Source: Modestobacter sp. VKM Ac-2982 (GTDB lineage Bacteria > Actinomycetota > Actinomycetes > Mycobacteriales > Geodermatophilaceae). From it: a stretch of DNA of 64,000 nt. The notes beneath the pieces are model-generated. The model was not told where the DNA came from. It saw only the letters and a list, made by a program, of their open reading frames with translations, and made no database searches. The position numbers were made by a program, and so were the translations under genes. The stretch covers positions 496,001-560,000 of the forward strand of contig NZ_JAPVBL010000003.1 in the NCBI RefSeq assembly GCF_026967935.1, given 5' to 3'. Of this stretch, positions 17,416 to 27,968 are shown one piece after another; position 1 is the stretch's first letter, and the number at the start of each line of letters is the position of its first letter.

Positions 17416-18510
17416 ATGAGCCGCTCCTCGTCCCTGGTCGACTGGGACCTCGCCGGCCGCACCGCCCGTCGCTTGACCGGCGCCGGCCCGGAGACCACCC
17501 GCGAGGAGGCGGCGGCCGTCGTCGCGGAGCTGCACAGCGCGGCCGCGACCGCCGTCGCGCACGTCGAGGCGCTCACCGGTCTGCGCCCCGTCCCCGGCGG
17601 CCCGGTGCCCACGGTGGCGGTCGTCGACCGGCCCGGCTGGATCGACTCGAACACCACGGGCATGGCGGCCCTGCTCGACCCGCTGGCCGACGGGCTGCAG
17701 GCGGCGCAGGGCACCACGCCGGGGCCGCTGGCCACCGCGATCGGCTCACGGGCGACCGGGGTGCAGGCCGGCGGGGTGCTGGCCTTCCTGTGCACCCGCG
17801 TGCTGGGCCAGTACGAGGTCTTCGGCAGCGGCGGCCGCCTGCTGCTGGTGGCGCCCAACATCGTGGAGACCGAGCGCCGGCTCGGCGTCGACCCCACGGA
17901 CTTCCGGCTGTGGGTCTGCCTGCACGAGGTCACCCACCAGCTGCAGTTCACCGCCGTGCCGTGGCTGCGTGGCCACCTCGAGGCGCAGATCGCCGCCTTC
18001 GCCGAGGCGACCGACCTGACCCCGGACGTGCTGCGCGAGCGGCTCACCGACGTGCTGCGCAGCCTCACCGACGTCGTCCGCGGCACCGGTGCCGACGACG
18101 ACTCCCCGCAGGGCCTGATGGCGCTGATCCGGGACCCCGAGCAGCGGGCCGTGCTCGACCGGGTCACCGCGGTGATGAGCCTGCTCGAGGGGCACGCCGA
18201 GTACGTGATGGACGGCGTCGGCCCCGACGTCGTCCCGTCCGTGCGCACGCTGCGCAAGCGCTTCGCCCAGCGCCGCAAGGGCCGCGGCCCCATCGACCGG
18301 GTGCTCCGCCGCCTGCTCGGCCTGGAGCAGAAGATGCAGCAGTACGCCGATGGCCGGGTCTTCGTGGCCGGGGTCGTCGAGCTGGTCGGCATGGACGGGT
18401 TCAACCAGGTCTGGGCCGGGCCGGAGAACCTGCCGTACAAGGACGAGCTGACCGAGCCCGCCCGCTGGGTGGAGCGCGTGCTGGAGACCCGGCCCGCCTT
18501 CCCCGCCTGA
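17416..18510 (+). CDS. Zinc-dependent metalloprotease, DUF2342 family
   Basis: A 364-residue cytosolic protein of the actinobacterial DUF2342 family, sometimes labelled F420-biosynthesis-associated. The metalloprotease motif HEVTH is at 170-174, followed by SLLEGHAEYVMD, which supplies a further conserved Glu/His. The C-terminus is basic (RKRFAQRRKGRG). The physiological substrate is unknown. It sits between dacB and tilS as in mycobacteria (Rv3626c) and has its own apparently leaderless promoter. Twenty bases separate its stop from the tilS start. Confidence 0.88.
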   Translation: MSRSSSLVDWDLAGRTARRLTGAGPETTREEAAAVVAELHSAAATAVAHVEALTGLRPVPGGPVPTVAVVDRPGWIDSNTTGMAALLDPLADGLQAAQGTTPGPLATAIGSRATGVQAGGVLAFLCTRVLGQYEVFGSGGRLLLVAPNIVETERRLGVDPTDFRLWVCLHEVTHQLQFTAVPWLRGHLEAQIAAFAEATDLTPDVLRERLTDVLRSLTDVVRGTGADDDSPQGLMALIRDPEQRAVLDRVTAVMSLLEGHAEYVMDGVGPDVVPSVRTLRKRFAQRRKGRGPIDRVLRRLLGLEQKMQQYADGRVFVAGVVELVGMDGFNQVWAGPENLPYKDELTEPARWVERVLETRPAFPA

Positions 18511-18530
18511 GCCGGCGCGCCCCGTCCCCG

Positions 18531-19556
18531 GTGGTCGGACCCGACCCCGCCGTCGCGGCGCTGCGCAGCGCCGTGCGCCCGGGGTTGCGGACGGGCACGG
18601 GCCCGGTGCTCGCCGCCTGCAGCGGGGGAGCGGACTCGGTGGCGCTGGCCGCCGCGCTGGCCTTCGAGGCTCCCCGCGCCGGCCGCCCGGTCGGCGGGGT
18701 CACCGTGGACCACGGGCTGCAGCCCGGGTCGGCCGAGCAGGCCGAGCGCACCGCCGGCCTGCTCCGGGCCCTCGGGCTCTCCCCGGTGCTGGTGCTCCGG
18801 GTCGACGTCGGCGCCGAGGGCGGGCCGGAGGGCGCGGCCCGGGCGGCCCGCACGGCCGCGCTGGCCGGGGCGGCGGGCGACCACGGGGCGGCGGTCGCGC
18901 TGGGCCACACCCTCGACGACCAGGCCGAGACCGTCCTGCTCGGGCTGGCCCGCGGCTCCGGACCACGCTCGGTCGCCGGCATGGTCGAGCACCGCCCGCC
19001 GTTCTGGCGCCCGCTGCTCGACGTCCGGCGGTCGACCACCCGGGCCGCCTGCGCGGCGCAGCAGCTGCCGATCTGGGACGACCCGTGGAACAGCGACCCG
19101 GCCTACACCCGCGTCCGCCTGCGCACCGAGGTGCTGCCGCTGCTGGAGGAGGTCCTCGGCGGGGGCGTCGCGGCGGCCCTCGGCCGGACCGCGGCGATGG
19201 TGCGGGAGGACCTGGACACCCTGGACGCGCTGGCCGCGGACGAGCTGGCGGCGCTGGCCGGCCCGGACGGCGACCTGCCCGCCGCCCCGCTGGCCGAGCT
19301 GCCTCCGGCCCTGCGACGCCGGGTGCTGCGCGGCTGGCTACGCCACGCCCAGGTGCCCGACCTGCAGGGCGTGCACCTGTCGGCGGTCGACGCGCTCGTC
19401 ACCCGGTGGAGGGGCCAGGGGCGGGTGGACCTCCCCGGTGGTGCGGGAGTGCGGCGCGCGTCTGGCAGGCTGACCGTGCAGCCCGGCGGTTCCCCCGGTC
19501 GCGGGACCGGTCCGCGCCCGGCTGCACCAGATGCCGTCCCCCCTGAGGAGCCCTGA
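18531..19556 (+). CDS. tilS: tRNA(Ile) lysidine synthetase
   Basis: A 341-residue ATP-pyrophosphatase that converts C34 of the tRNA-Ile(CAU) anticodon to lysidine, so that it reads AUA and is charged with Ile. The PP-loop CSGGADS is at 30-36, followed by [20 protein letters not shown] and the RPLLDVRR region of the family. Catalytic N-domain and a shorter C-terminal domain are both present. GTG 18531 is chosen because it starts just ahead of the first conserved helix and follows the DUF2342 stop by 20 bases. hpt starts five bases after its stop; this tilS-hpt-ftsH order is widely conserved in bacteria. Confidence 0.94.
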   Translation: MVGPDPAVAALRSAVRPGLRTGTGPVLAACSGGADSVALAAALAFEAPRAGRPVGGVTVDHGLQPGSAEQAERTAGLLRALGLSPVLVLRVDVGAEGGPEGAARAARTAALAGAAGDHGAAVALGHTLDDQAETVLLGLARGSGPRSVAGMVEHRPPFWRPLLDVRRSTTRAACAAQQLPIWDDPWNSDPAYTRVRLRTEVLPLLEEVLGGGVAAALGRTAAMVREDLDTLDALAADELAALAGPDGDLPAAPLAELPPALRRRVLRGWLRHAQVPDLQGVHLSAVDALVTRWRGQGRVDLPGGAGVRRASGRLTVQPGGSPGRGTGPRPAAPDAVPPEEP

Positions 19557-19561
19557 CCGTC

Positions 19562-20152
19562 GTGAGCGAGCCCGCCATCCCCGCAGCCGGCCCGTTGGGC
19601 CCGGACCACGGCTACGGCCCGGACATCGACCACGTGCTGCTGTCCGAGGAGCAGATCCAGGGCAAGATCGCGGAGCTGGCCGCGCAGATCGCCCACGACT
19701 ACGCCGGCCGCGAGGTGCTGCTGGTCGGCGTCCTCAAGGGCGCGGTGCTGTTCATGTCCGACTTCGCCCGGGCGCTGCAGCTGCCGACCCAGATGGAGTT
19801 CATGGCGGTCTCCTCCTACGGCAGCGCCACCAGCTCCTCCGGCGTGGTGCGGATCCTGAAGGACCTGGACCGCGACATCGCCGACAAGCACGTGCTGGTG
19901 CTCGAGGACATCATCGACTCCGGGCTCACGCTGTCCTGGCTGCTGAAGAACCTGGGCAGCCGGCGGCCGGCGTCCCTGGAGGTCTGCACGCTGCTGCGCA
20001 AGCCGGACGCGGTGAAGGTCGACGTCCCGGTGCGCTACATCGGCTTCGACATCCCCAACGAGTTCGTCGTCGGCTACGGGCTGGACTACGCCGAGCGGTA
20101 CCGCGACCTGCCCTACATCGCCACCCTCAAGCCCGAGGTCTACTCCAGCTGA
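19562..20152 (+). CDS. hpt: Hypoxanthine phosphoribosyltransferase
   Basis: A 196-residue purine-salvage enzyme that makes IMP (and often GMP) from hypoxanthine/guanine and PRPP. The PRPP-binding loop is [14 protein letters not shown]; other family signatures are [13 protein letters not shown] near residue 50 and the [24 protein letters not shown] tail region. The first 20 residues are a short Pro/Gly extension. GTG 19562 has GAGGAG upstream inside the tilS end. The stop is followed directly by a hairpin element. Confidence 0.95.
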   Translation: MSEPAIPAAGPLGPDHGYGPDIDHVLLSEEQIQGKIAELAAQIAHDYAGREVLLVGVLKGAVLFMSDFARALQLPTQMEFMAVSSYGSATSSSGVVRILKDLDRDIADKHVLVLEDIIDSGLTLSWLLKNLGSRRPASLEVCTLLRKPDAVKVDVPVRYIGFDIPNEFVVGYGLDYAERYRDLPYIATLKPEVYSS

Positions 20153-20212
20153 CGAAGGACCTGGCTGCACCCACGACGCGCGTCGCTCGCCGCGGGTCCC
20201 TGCAGCCAGGCC
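20150..20212 (+). repeat. Post-stop hairpin element, copy B (after hpt)
   Basis: Starts at the hpt stop as TGACGAAGGACC. A perfect 10-bp stem CCTGGCTGCA/TGCAGCCAGG (20160-20169 with 20201-20210) encloses the palindrome GACGCGCGTC (20175-20184). Probably terminates the hpt transcript ahead of the ftsH promoter. Confidence 0.65.
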
Positions 20213-20251
20213 GAACAGCTCGAGAGCAGCAGGGGCACAGGTCCACCGGTG

Positions 20252-20257
20252 TACCTT
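20252..20257 (+). promoter_or_regulatory. Putative -10 box for ftsH
   Basis: TACCTT fits TANNNT and predicts a leader of about 110 nt. That leader contains a GC hairpin near 20268-20291, which could affect ftsH translation. Confidence 0.45.
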
Positions 20258-20372
20258 CGACCCAACGACGTCGCCCCGCGGCGGGGCGTCCCCAGGATCG
20301 CGGGCGGCGTCCAGCGACGATCAGGAGGGTCGACGGGCAAGCCGGGTCCACCCCGGCGCCCGGCCACGGTGT

Positions 20373-22369
<1,997 letters not shown>

Positions 22370-22373
<4 letters not shown>

Positions 22374-23110
22374 GCGACGCGGTCGGGGGTGTGGCCCCCG
22401 GCGGCGTGGCACCTCGCAGAGCCGGACTCGACGGAGCCGTGCCCGCGGCGGCGGACGGCCACGGCACCGTCCGGCGCGCGCCGGTGGACGGCGTCGGCCA
22501 GGACCCCCGGACCGGTGACCCGGTGGCCGACCTGCCCGAGGGGCAGGTCGACACGGCCCGGATCGAGGCCGCCGTCCGGGAGATCCTGATCGCGATCGGG
22601 GAGGACCCGGACCGGTCGGGCCTGGTGGACACCCCGGGGCGGGTCGCGCGGGCCTACGGGGAGACGTTCGCCGGCCTGGCCCAGGACCCCTACGACGTCC
22701 TGGCGACGACGTTCGACGAGGAGCACGACGAGCTCGTGCTGGTCAAGGACATCCCGATGTACTCGACCTGCGAGCACCACCTGGTGCCCTTCCACGGCCG
22801 GGCACACGTCGGCTACATCCCCGGCACCGACGGGCGGGTCACCGGGCTGTCGAAGCTCGCCCGGCTGGTCGAGGTGTACGCCCGGCGGCCGCAGGTGCAG
22901 GAACGGATGACCCGGCAGATCGCCGACTCGCTGTTCGAGGTGCTCACGCCCCAGGGCGTGATCGTGGTCGTGGAGGCAGAGCACCTCTGCATGGCGATGC
23001 GCGGCATCCGCAAGCCCGGCTCGTCCACGATCACCTCCGCGGTGCGCGGCATCTTCCGGGAGAACCCGGCGACCCGCAGCGAGGCGATGAGCCTCATCCT
23101 GCAGCGGTGA
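22370..23110 (+). CDS. folE: GTP cyclohydrolase I
   Basis: A 246-residue enzyme that converts GTP to dihydroneopterin triphosphate, the first step of folate synthesis. The zinc site is in [13 protein letters not shown], with [12 protein letters not shown] supplying the remaining ligands. The first 55 residues are a Gly/Ala/Pro-rich extension not needed for the fold. The start at 22370 overlaps the ftsH stop; an internal start closer to the conserved core cannot be excluded. Confidence 0.95.
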
Positions 23111-23117
23111 CGGCGGA

Positions 23118-23978
23118 GTGAGCGCCGTGGCCCTGCCGCGCCCGGGCCGGTGTCTGGTGATGGGCGTCCTGAACGTCACGCCGGACTCCTTCTCCGACGG
23201 CGGGTGCTACGCCGACGCCGGCGCCGCGATCGCGCACGGCCTGGAGATGCACGCCGCCGGCGCGGACTACGTCGACGTCGGCGGCGAGTCGACCCGGCCG
23301 GGCGCCGACCGGGTCGACGCGGCCGAGGAGTGCCGGCGGGTCGTGCCGGTGGTCCGGGAGCTGTCCGCCGCAGGCGTGCGGGTCAGCGTGGACACCACCC
23401 GCGCCGAGGTCGCCGCCGCCGCCCTGGAGGCCGGCGCGGTGCTGGTCAACGACGTCAGCGGCGGCCTGGCCGACGAGGGCATGGCCCGGCTGGTGGCCGA
23501 GACCGGGGTGCCGTGGGTGTTGATGCACTGGCGAGGGCACAGCCGGGAGATGTACGCGGCGGCGCGCTACGGAGACGTGGTCACCGAGGTCGGCGCAGAG
23601 CTGACCGCCCGGGTCGAGGACGTCGTGGCCGCCGGCGTCGACCCCGCCCAGCTGGTGCTCGACCCGGGGCTGGGGTTCGCCAAGAACGCCGAGCACAACT
23701 GGGCGTTGCTGGCCGGGCTGGACCGGCTGGTCGCCCTCGGGCTGCCGGTGCTGGTCGGGGCCTCGCGCAAGACGTTCCTGGGCCGGCTGCTGGCCGGGCC
23801 GGGGGGCGAGCTCCGTCCGGTCGAGGGCCGGGAAGCGGCGACCGTGGCGATCTCGGTGCTGGCCGCGCAGGCCGGTGCCTGGGGCGTCCGGGTGCACGAC
23901 CCGGTGCAGTCGCTGGACGCGATCGCCACCCTGGCCGCCGTGCGGGCGGCCCCCAGCGCAGGAGGACACCGTGGCTGA
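23118..23978 (+). CDS. folP: Dihydropteroate synthase
   Basis: A 286-residue TIM-barrel enzyme that condenses hydroxymethyl-dihydropterin pyrophosphate with p-aminobenzoate; the target family of sulfonamides. Signatures: MGVLNVTPDSFSDGG near residue 15, VDVGGESTRPG, and VLVGASRKTFLG near the C-terminus. Starts with GTG 23118 after GGCGGAG, seven bases past folE. The end overlaps folB by eight bases. Confidence 0.96.
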   Translation: MSAVALPRPGRCLVMGVLNVTPDSFSDGGCYADAGAAIAHGLEMHAAGADYVDVGGESTRPGADRVDAAEECRRVVPVVRELSAAGVRVSVDTTRAEVAAAALEAGAVLVNDVSGGLADEGMARLVAETGVPWVLMHWRGHSREMYAAARYGDVVTEVGAELTARVEDVVAAGVDPAQLVLDPGLGFAKNAEHNWALLAGLDRLVALGLPVLVGASRKTFLGRLLAGPGGELRPVEGREAATVAISVLAAQAGAWGVRVHDPVQSLDAIATLAAVRAAPSAGGHRG

Positions 23979-24342
23979 CCCGAAGCCGGACCGGATCACG
24001 GTGCACGGCCTGACCGGGCACGGCTTCCACGGTGTGTACCCGGCCGAACGCGAGAACGGCCAAACCTTCCGGGTCGACGCGGTGCTCGAGCTGGACACCG
24101 CCCCGGCGGCCGCGGACGACGACCTGACCAAGACCGTGCACTACGGCGAGCTGGCCCAGCAGCTGCACGCCGTGCTGGTCGGCGAACCGGTCGACCTGCT
24201 GGAGACGCTGGCCCAGCGGCTGGCCGACCTGTGCCTGGCGTACCCGGTGGTGGACGCCGTGGAGATCACCGTGCACAAGCCGGAGGTCGACCTGGGCGTG
24301 CCGGCCCACGACGTCACGGTCGCGATCCGGCGCGAGCGCTGA
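23971..24342 (+). CDS. folB: Dihydroneopterin aldolase
   Basis: A 123-residue enzyme releasing 6-hydroxymethyl-dihydropterin and glycolaldehyde from dihydroneopterin. GLTGHGFHGVYPAERENGQTF is the family's N-terminal core with the substrate Glu, and VEITVHKPE is the conserved strand near the C-terminus. GTG 23971 is preceded by AGGAGG and lies inside the end of folP. Its stop overlaps the folK ATG (TGATG). Confidence 0.95.
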   Translation: MADPKPDRITVHGLTGHGFHGVYPAERENGQTFRVDAVLELDTAPAAADDDLTKTVHYGELAQQLHAVLVGEPVDLLETLAQRLADLCLAYPVVDAVEITVHKPEVDLGVPAHDVTVAIRRER

Positions 24343-24845
24343 TGAGCCGGGCCGTCCTCTCCCTCGGCGGGAACCTCGGCGACCGGGCCGGCACCCTGCG
24401 GCGGGCCCTGGTGGCGCTGAAGGAGCACGGCCTGGTCGCTCGGTCGACGCTGTACGAGACGCCGCCGTGGGGGCCGGTCGAGCAGCCGCCCTACCTCAAC
24501 GCGGTCGCCGTCGTCCGGGGTGAGCGGGACGCCGCCGGCTGGCTCACCCTGGCGCAGGAGCTCGAACAGGCGGCCGGTCGCACCCGGGACGTCCGCTGGG
24601 GAGCCCGCACGCTGGACGTCGACGTCGTCACCGTCACCGCGGACGACGGGACGCCGGTGGTCTCGGCCGACCCGACGCTGACCCTCCCGCACCCCCGGGC
24701 CGCGGAGCGGGCCTTCGTGCTCGTCCCGTGGCTGACGCTGGACCCCGCGGCGACCCTGCCGGGGCACGGCAGGGTGGCCGACCTGGTCACGGCGCTCCCG
24801 GCCGACGAGGTGGCCGCGGTCGTCCGCTGGGAGCAGCTCGCGTGA
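24342..24845 (+). CDS. folK: 2-amino-4-hydroxy-6-hydroxymethyldihydropteridine pyrophosphokinase
   Basis: A 167-residue enzyme that transfers pyrophosphate from ATP to hydroxymethyl-dihydropterin, making the substrate of FolP. Core motifs: SLGGNLGDR at the N-terminus, YETPPWG, and the metal site RTLDVDVVTV where DVD binds Mg. The HPRAAERAFVLVPW segment is typical. It completes the folE-P-B-K set in one transcription unit. Confidence 0.95.
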   Translation: MSRAVLSLGGNLGDRAGTLRRALVALKEHGLVARSTLYETPPWGPVEQPPYLNAVAVVRGERDAAGWLTLAQELEQAAGRTRDVRWGARTLDVDVVTVTADDGTPVVSADPTLTLPHPRAAERAFVLVPWLTLDPAATLPGHGRVADLVTALPADEVAAVVRWEQLA

Positions 24846-25345
24846 CCTCCGTCCGCCGCCGGGACCTGGTGGCCCTCGCGGTCGGGCTGGCGCTGGCCAG
24901 TTGGCTGCTGGTCCGGGCCGGCTACGGCTCGCTGCCGCAGCTGCAGTGGTGGCTGCCGGTGCCGCTGGGCGTGCTGGCGGTCGCCGAGCTGCTCGGCGCC
25001 CGGGCGCTGGCGGCCCGACTGTCCGCGCAGCGCGACCGCCGGCCGCCGCCGGGCCGGAGCCCGGCCGCCGCCCGCCCGGTCGAGCCGATGCTGGTGGCCC
25101 GGGTGGCGGTGCTCGCCCAGGCCAGCGCCTACGTCGGCGCGGTGCTCACCGGCTGCTGGGCGGGGCTGCTGCTGCACACGGTGCCTCAGCTGGGCCGGCT
25201 GTCCGCGGCCACCGCCGACACCGTCACCGGCGTCCTCGGTGTCGTCTTCGCCGCCGGGCTCACCGGTGCGGCGTTGTGGCTGGAACAGGTCTGCAAGATC
25301 CCGCCCGACGAGGACGACGCCGCCACACCTCCCGCGCGCGCCTGA
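24842..25345 (+). CDS. DUF3180 membrane protein
   Basis: A 167-residue actinobacterial membrane protein of unknown function with four hydrophobic segments (about 10-25, 38-55, 90-115 and 128-150) and a basic cytosolic loop between the second and third. It is the counterpart by position and family of mycobacterial Rv3605c, always at the end of the fol operon. The GTG start overlaps the folK stop. Its product may act in the envelope, but no activity is known. Confidence 0.85.
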   Translation: MTSVRRRDLVALAVGLALASWLLVRAGYGSLPQLQWWLPVPLGVLAVAELLGARALAARLSAQRDRRPPPGRSPAAARPVEPMLVARVAVLAQASAYVGAVLTGCWAGLLLHTVPQLGRLSAATADTVTGVLGVVFAAGLTGAALWLEQVCKIPPDEDDAATPPARA

Positions 25346-25348
25346 GGC

Positions 25349-25382
25349 GGTCCGGCCGGTTGGGAGGCCCCCCGGCCGGACC
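25349..25382. terminator. Bidirectional terminator between the fol operon and the osmolyte ABC operon
   Basis: A perfect 11-bp stem GGTCCGGCCGG/CCGGCCGGACC with a 12-base loop fills the gap between the convergent stops of DUF3180 and the substrate-binding protein. Confidence 0.8.
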
Positions 25383-25391
25383 ACCGGCGGG

Positions 25392-26351
25392 TCAGGGCTG
25401 CTCGGCCAGGTCGGCGATCGAGGTGAGGCCGTACTCCTCCGCGGTCTCCCTGGTCACGACGATGGCGTCCTTGTCCTGGGCCTCCGACTGCTCGAGCACG
25501 GTCAGGTTCTCCGGCAGGGCCTCGGGGAGCGCGGCGTAGACCTCCTCGGAGCTGACCGCGGTCGCCTCCTCGTCGAAGTACTCCAGCAGCACACCGGTGT
25601 ACTCCGGGATCAGGTCGATCGACCCGTCCTGCAGGCCGGGCATGTAGACCTCCCGGCTGCCGATGTTGAGCTGGGTCTCGACCGTCGCGCCCTGGGCCTG
25701 CAGCGCCTGCGCGTAGATGTTGGCCAGGGTGATGTTCTCCGGGAAGTTCGCCGACCCGATGGTGAGGTCCGTCCCGGCCGCCTGCGTGCCCGTCGCGTCC
25801 AGACCCTTCTCGGCCAGCCACTGCCCGGCGACCGCGGCCGGGTCCTGCCGGTCGATGATCACCTGCTCGTTGAGCGCGATGAGGTCCTCGGTGGTGAGCT
25901 CCGCGGACACCGCGTTCAGCACGGCGGCGACGCCGTCGGTGGCCTCCTCGGTGCTGATCAGCGGGACCACGTTCTGCGCGGCGAACAGGTTCTCCGGGTC
26001 CTCCAGGACCACCCAGTCGTTGGCCGCGATGTTCGGGTCGGTGGTGAAGACGTCGGCTGCGTCGATCTGGCCGTTGGCCAGCGCGTTGATGGTGAGCGGG
26101 CCGCCGGCGTCCAGGCTGCGGAACTCACCGAAGGTGACGCCGTAGACCTCCTCCAGGCCGGGGACGCCGTCGGGTCGGGTCTGGAACTCCGGCGGCCCGC
26201 CGAGGACCAGCTCGGCGGCGATGGTGTCGCCGCCCCCGGCGGGGGTGCTCTCGCCCCCTCCCGCACTGCTGCTGCCGGACTCTCCGCACGCGGTCAGCGC
26301 GGTGAGCAGGGCGGTCCCGCCGGTCAGCGCCGTGGCGATCCTGCGGTTCAT
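25392..26351 (-). CDS. Glycine betaine/choline-type ABC transporter substrate-binding lipoprotein
   Basis: A 319-residue OpuAC-family binding protein. The N-terminus is a lipoprotein signal with lipobox LTAC (Cys22) followed by a Gly/Ser linker. Features such as ADVFTTDPNIAAN, LNIGSREVYMPGLQDGSIDLIPEYTG and the C-terminal EYG segment fit quaternary-amine binding proteins. It should capture betaine, choline or a similar compatible solute outside the membrane. It is last in a four-gene operon read from 29101 leftwards, 85 bp after the second permease. Exact ligand unknown. Confidence 0.9.
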   Translation of the reverse strand: MNRRIATALTGGTALLTALTACGESGSSSAGGGESTPAGGGDTIAAELVLGGPPEFQTRPDGVPGLEEVYGVTFGEFRSLDAGGPLTINALANGQIDAADVFTTDPNIAANDWVVLEDPENLFAAQNVVPLISTEEATDGVAAVLNAVSAELTTEDLIALNEQVIIDRQDPAAVAGQWLAEKGLDATGTQAAGTDLTIGSANFPENITLANIYAQALQAQGATVETQLNIGSREVYMPGLQDGSIDLIPEYTGVLLEYFDEEATAVSSEEVYAALPEALPENLTVLEQSEAQDKDAIVVTRETAEEYGLTSIADLAEQP

Positions 26352-26436
26352 GTGGTCTCTCCTGGGGTCAGCCGCGGCGCGGCGCGCCGGGTCACTGGGT
26401 GCCGGGTGGCGGGTGCCACCCGCGGAACGGGACCGG

Positions 26437-27279
26437 TCACCCCGAGGGGTGGTCGCCGGAGGGGGTCAGGGCGGCGGCCGGGGTGGTCGCCTGCCGTGGG
26501 GACCGGCCACCGTCGGGCCCGCCCCTCGGTGGCTCGGGACGCACCACGGTCACCGCCGCGCTGCGGCTGTCGCGGGTCGAGCGGCGGGAGAACCGGCCGG
26601 AGACGCCGCGTGAGACGGTCGCGCGCTGCAGCAGCGAGAGCGCCAGGTCGACCAGCAGGGCCAGCGCGGCGACCAGGACGGCGCCGCCGGCCATCTGGCC
26701 GAAGTCCCGGCTGGCCAGCCCGTCGTACACGTAGCGGCCCAGGCCACCGAGCCCGACGTAGGCCGCGATCGTCGCGGTGGCGATGACCTGCAGTGCGGCG
26801 CTCCGCAGGCCGGAGAACACCAGCGGGAGCGCGTTGGGAAGCTCCACGCGGAACAGCACCTGCCGGCCGGTCATGCCCATGCCGCGGGCCGCATCGCGGG
26901 CGTCCGGGGACACGTTGCGCACCCCGGCGTAGGTGTTGGCCAGGATCGCCGGCAGGGCCAGCAGGACCAGGGCGATCTCCGTGGGCACCAGGTAGACGGC
27001 GTCCCCGCGGCCGCTGATCAGCGGCGACACCATGACGTACAGGAGGATCAGCAGGCCGACCGTGGGCAGCGCCCGCAGCCCGTTGGCCACCGAGACCAGC
27101 CACGACGCCCGGCCGGTGTGGCCGAGGACGAGCCCCAGCGGGAAGGCGATCACCCCGGCGATCGACAGGGCGACCGCGGTGTACGCCAGGTGCGCGGTGG
27201 CCTGCGCGACGATGCCGGGCGTGACCCGGGTACCGGTCCAGTTCTGCGGGTCGTTGAGCCACAGGAGCACGTCGTTCAT
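26437..27279 (-). CDS. Osmolyte ABC transporter permease (second)
   Basis: A 280-residue inner-membrane permease with five to six helices and the EAA loop ARGMGMTGRQVLFRVELPNALP contacting the ATPase. The first 225 residues match the OpuCB/ProW fold; the last 55 are a Pro/Arg/Ser-rich cytosolic tail unusual for the family. The ATG at 27279 overlaps the stop of the preceding permease, giving coupled translation of a heterodimeric channel. Confidence 0.9.
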   Translation of the reverse strand: MNDVLLWLNDPQNWTGTRVTPGIVAQATAHLAYTAVALSIAGVIAFPLGLVLGHTGRASWLVSVANGLRALPTVGLLILLYVMVSPLISGRGDAVYLVPTEIALVLLALPAILANTYAGVRNVSPDARDAARGMGMTGRQVLFRVELPNALPLVFSGLRSAALQVIATATIAAYVGLGGLGRYVYDGLASRDFGQMAGGAVLVAALALLVDLALSLLQRATVSRGVSGRFSRRSTRDSRSAAVTVVRPEPPRGGPDGGRSPRQATTPAAALTPSGDHPSG

Positions 27280-27968
27280 CGGGCCGCCGTCGCCCGCTGC
27301 CACGGGGTGATGAGCCGGGCGCCGAGGACGATCGACCGGTCGAGCAGCAGCGCCAGTGCGACGGACAGGACGATGCCCAGCACGATCGGCGGGTAGTAGG
27401 GGCCGGTCACCGACAGCTGGAACCCGGTGATGAACAGCTGGCCGAGCTGGGGGATCCCGATGGTCGCCGCGATGGCGACCAGGCTGACGTTGGCCACCAT
27501 GGCCACCCGCAGGCCCGCGGCGATGACCGGCACGGCGAGCGGGAGCTCCACCGTCCGCAGCCGCTGCAGGCGGGTGAACCCCATCGCGGTGGCCGCCTGC
27601 ACGGCGTCCTCGGGGACGGCGGCCAGGCCGTCGGCGACCACCCGCACCAGCAGCGCGATGGTGTAGATCGTCAATGCGGCGACCACGTTGACCGGGTCGA
27701 GGATCTGGGTGCCCAGCAGGGTGGGCATGACGACGAACAACGCCAGCGAGGGGATGGTGTACAGCAGGCCGGACACCGAGACGACCGGCGCGTACGCCCA
27801 CCGGTACCGGCGGGCCAGCCAGCCGATCGGGAAGGCCACCAGCAGGCCGATGACCACGGGCAGGACCGAGAGCCAGGTGTGCGCCCACAGCAGGTCCAGC
27901 ACCTCGGCGCGGTGGTCGGCGAAGTAGCCGAACACGTCCCAGGGCGCCGAGCCGTTCTCCGAGTTCAC
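27276..27968 (-). CDS. Osmolyte ABC transporter permease (first)
   Basis: A 230-residue permease with about six membrane helices and the EAA loop ATAMGFTRLQRLRTVELPLA. It pairs with the permease encoded immediately downstream. The GTG start at 27968 overlaps the stop codon of the ATPase gene (GTGA). Confidence 0.9.
   Translation of the reverse strand: MNSENGSAPWDVFGYFADHRAEVLDLLWAHTWLSVLPVVIGLLVAFPIGWLARRYRWAYAPVVSVSGLLYTIPSLALFVVMPTLLGTQILDPVNVVAALTIYTIALLVRVVADGLAAVPEDAVQAATAMGFTRLQRLRTVELPLAVPVIAAGLRVAMVANVSLVAIAATIGIPQLGQLFITGFQLSVTGPYYPPIVLGIVLSVALALLLDRSIVLGARLITPWQRATAAR

Noticed and set aside
14919-18992. Very long minus-strand open frame opposite dacB, the metalloprotease and tilS
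   Set aside because: Its low-complexity Gly/Arg/Leu segments mirror the Ala/Glu repeats of dacB; it would overlap three well-supported genes.
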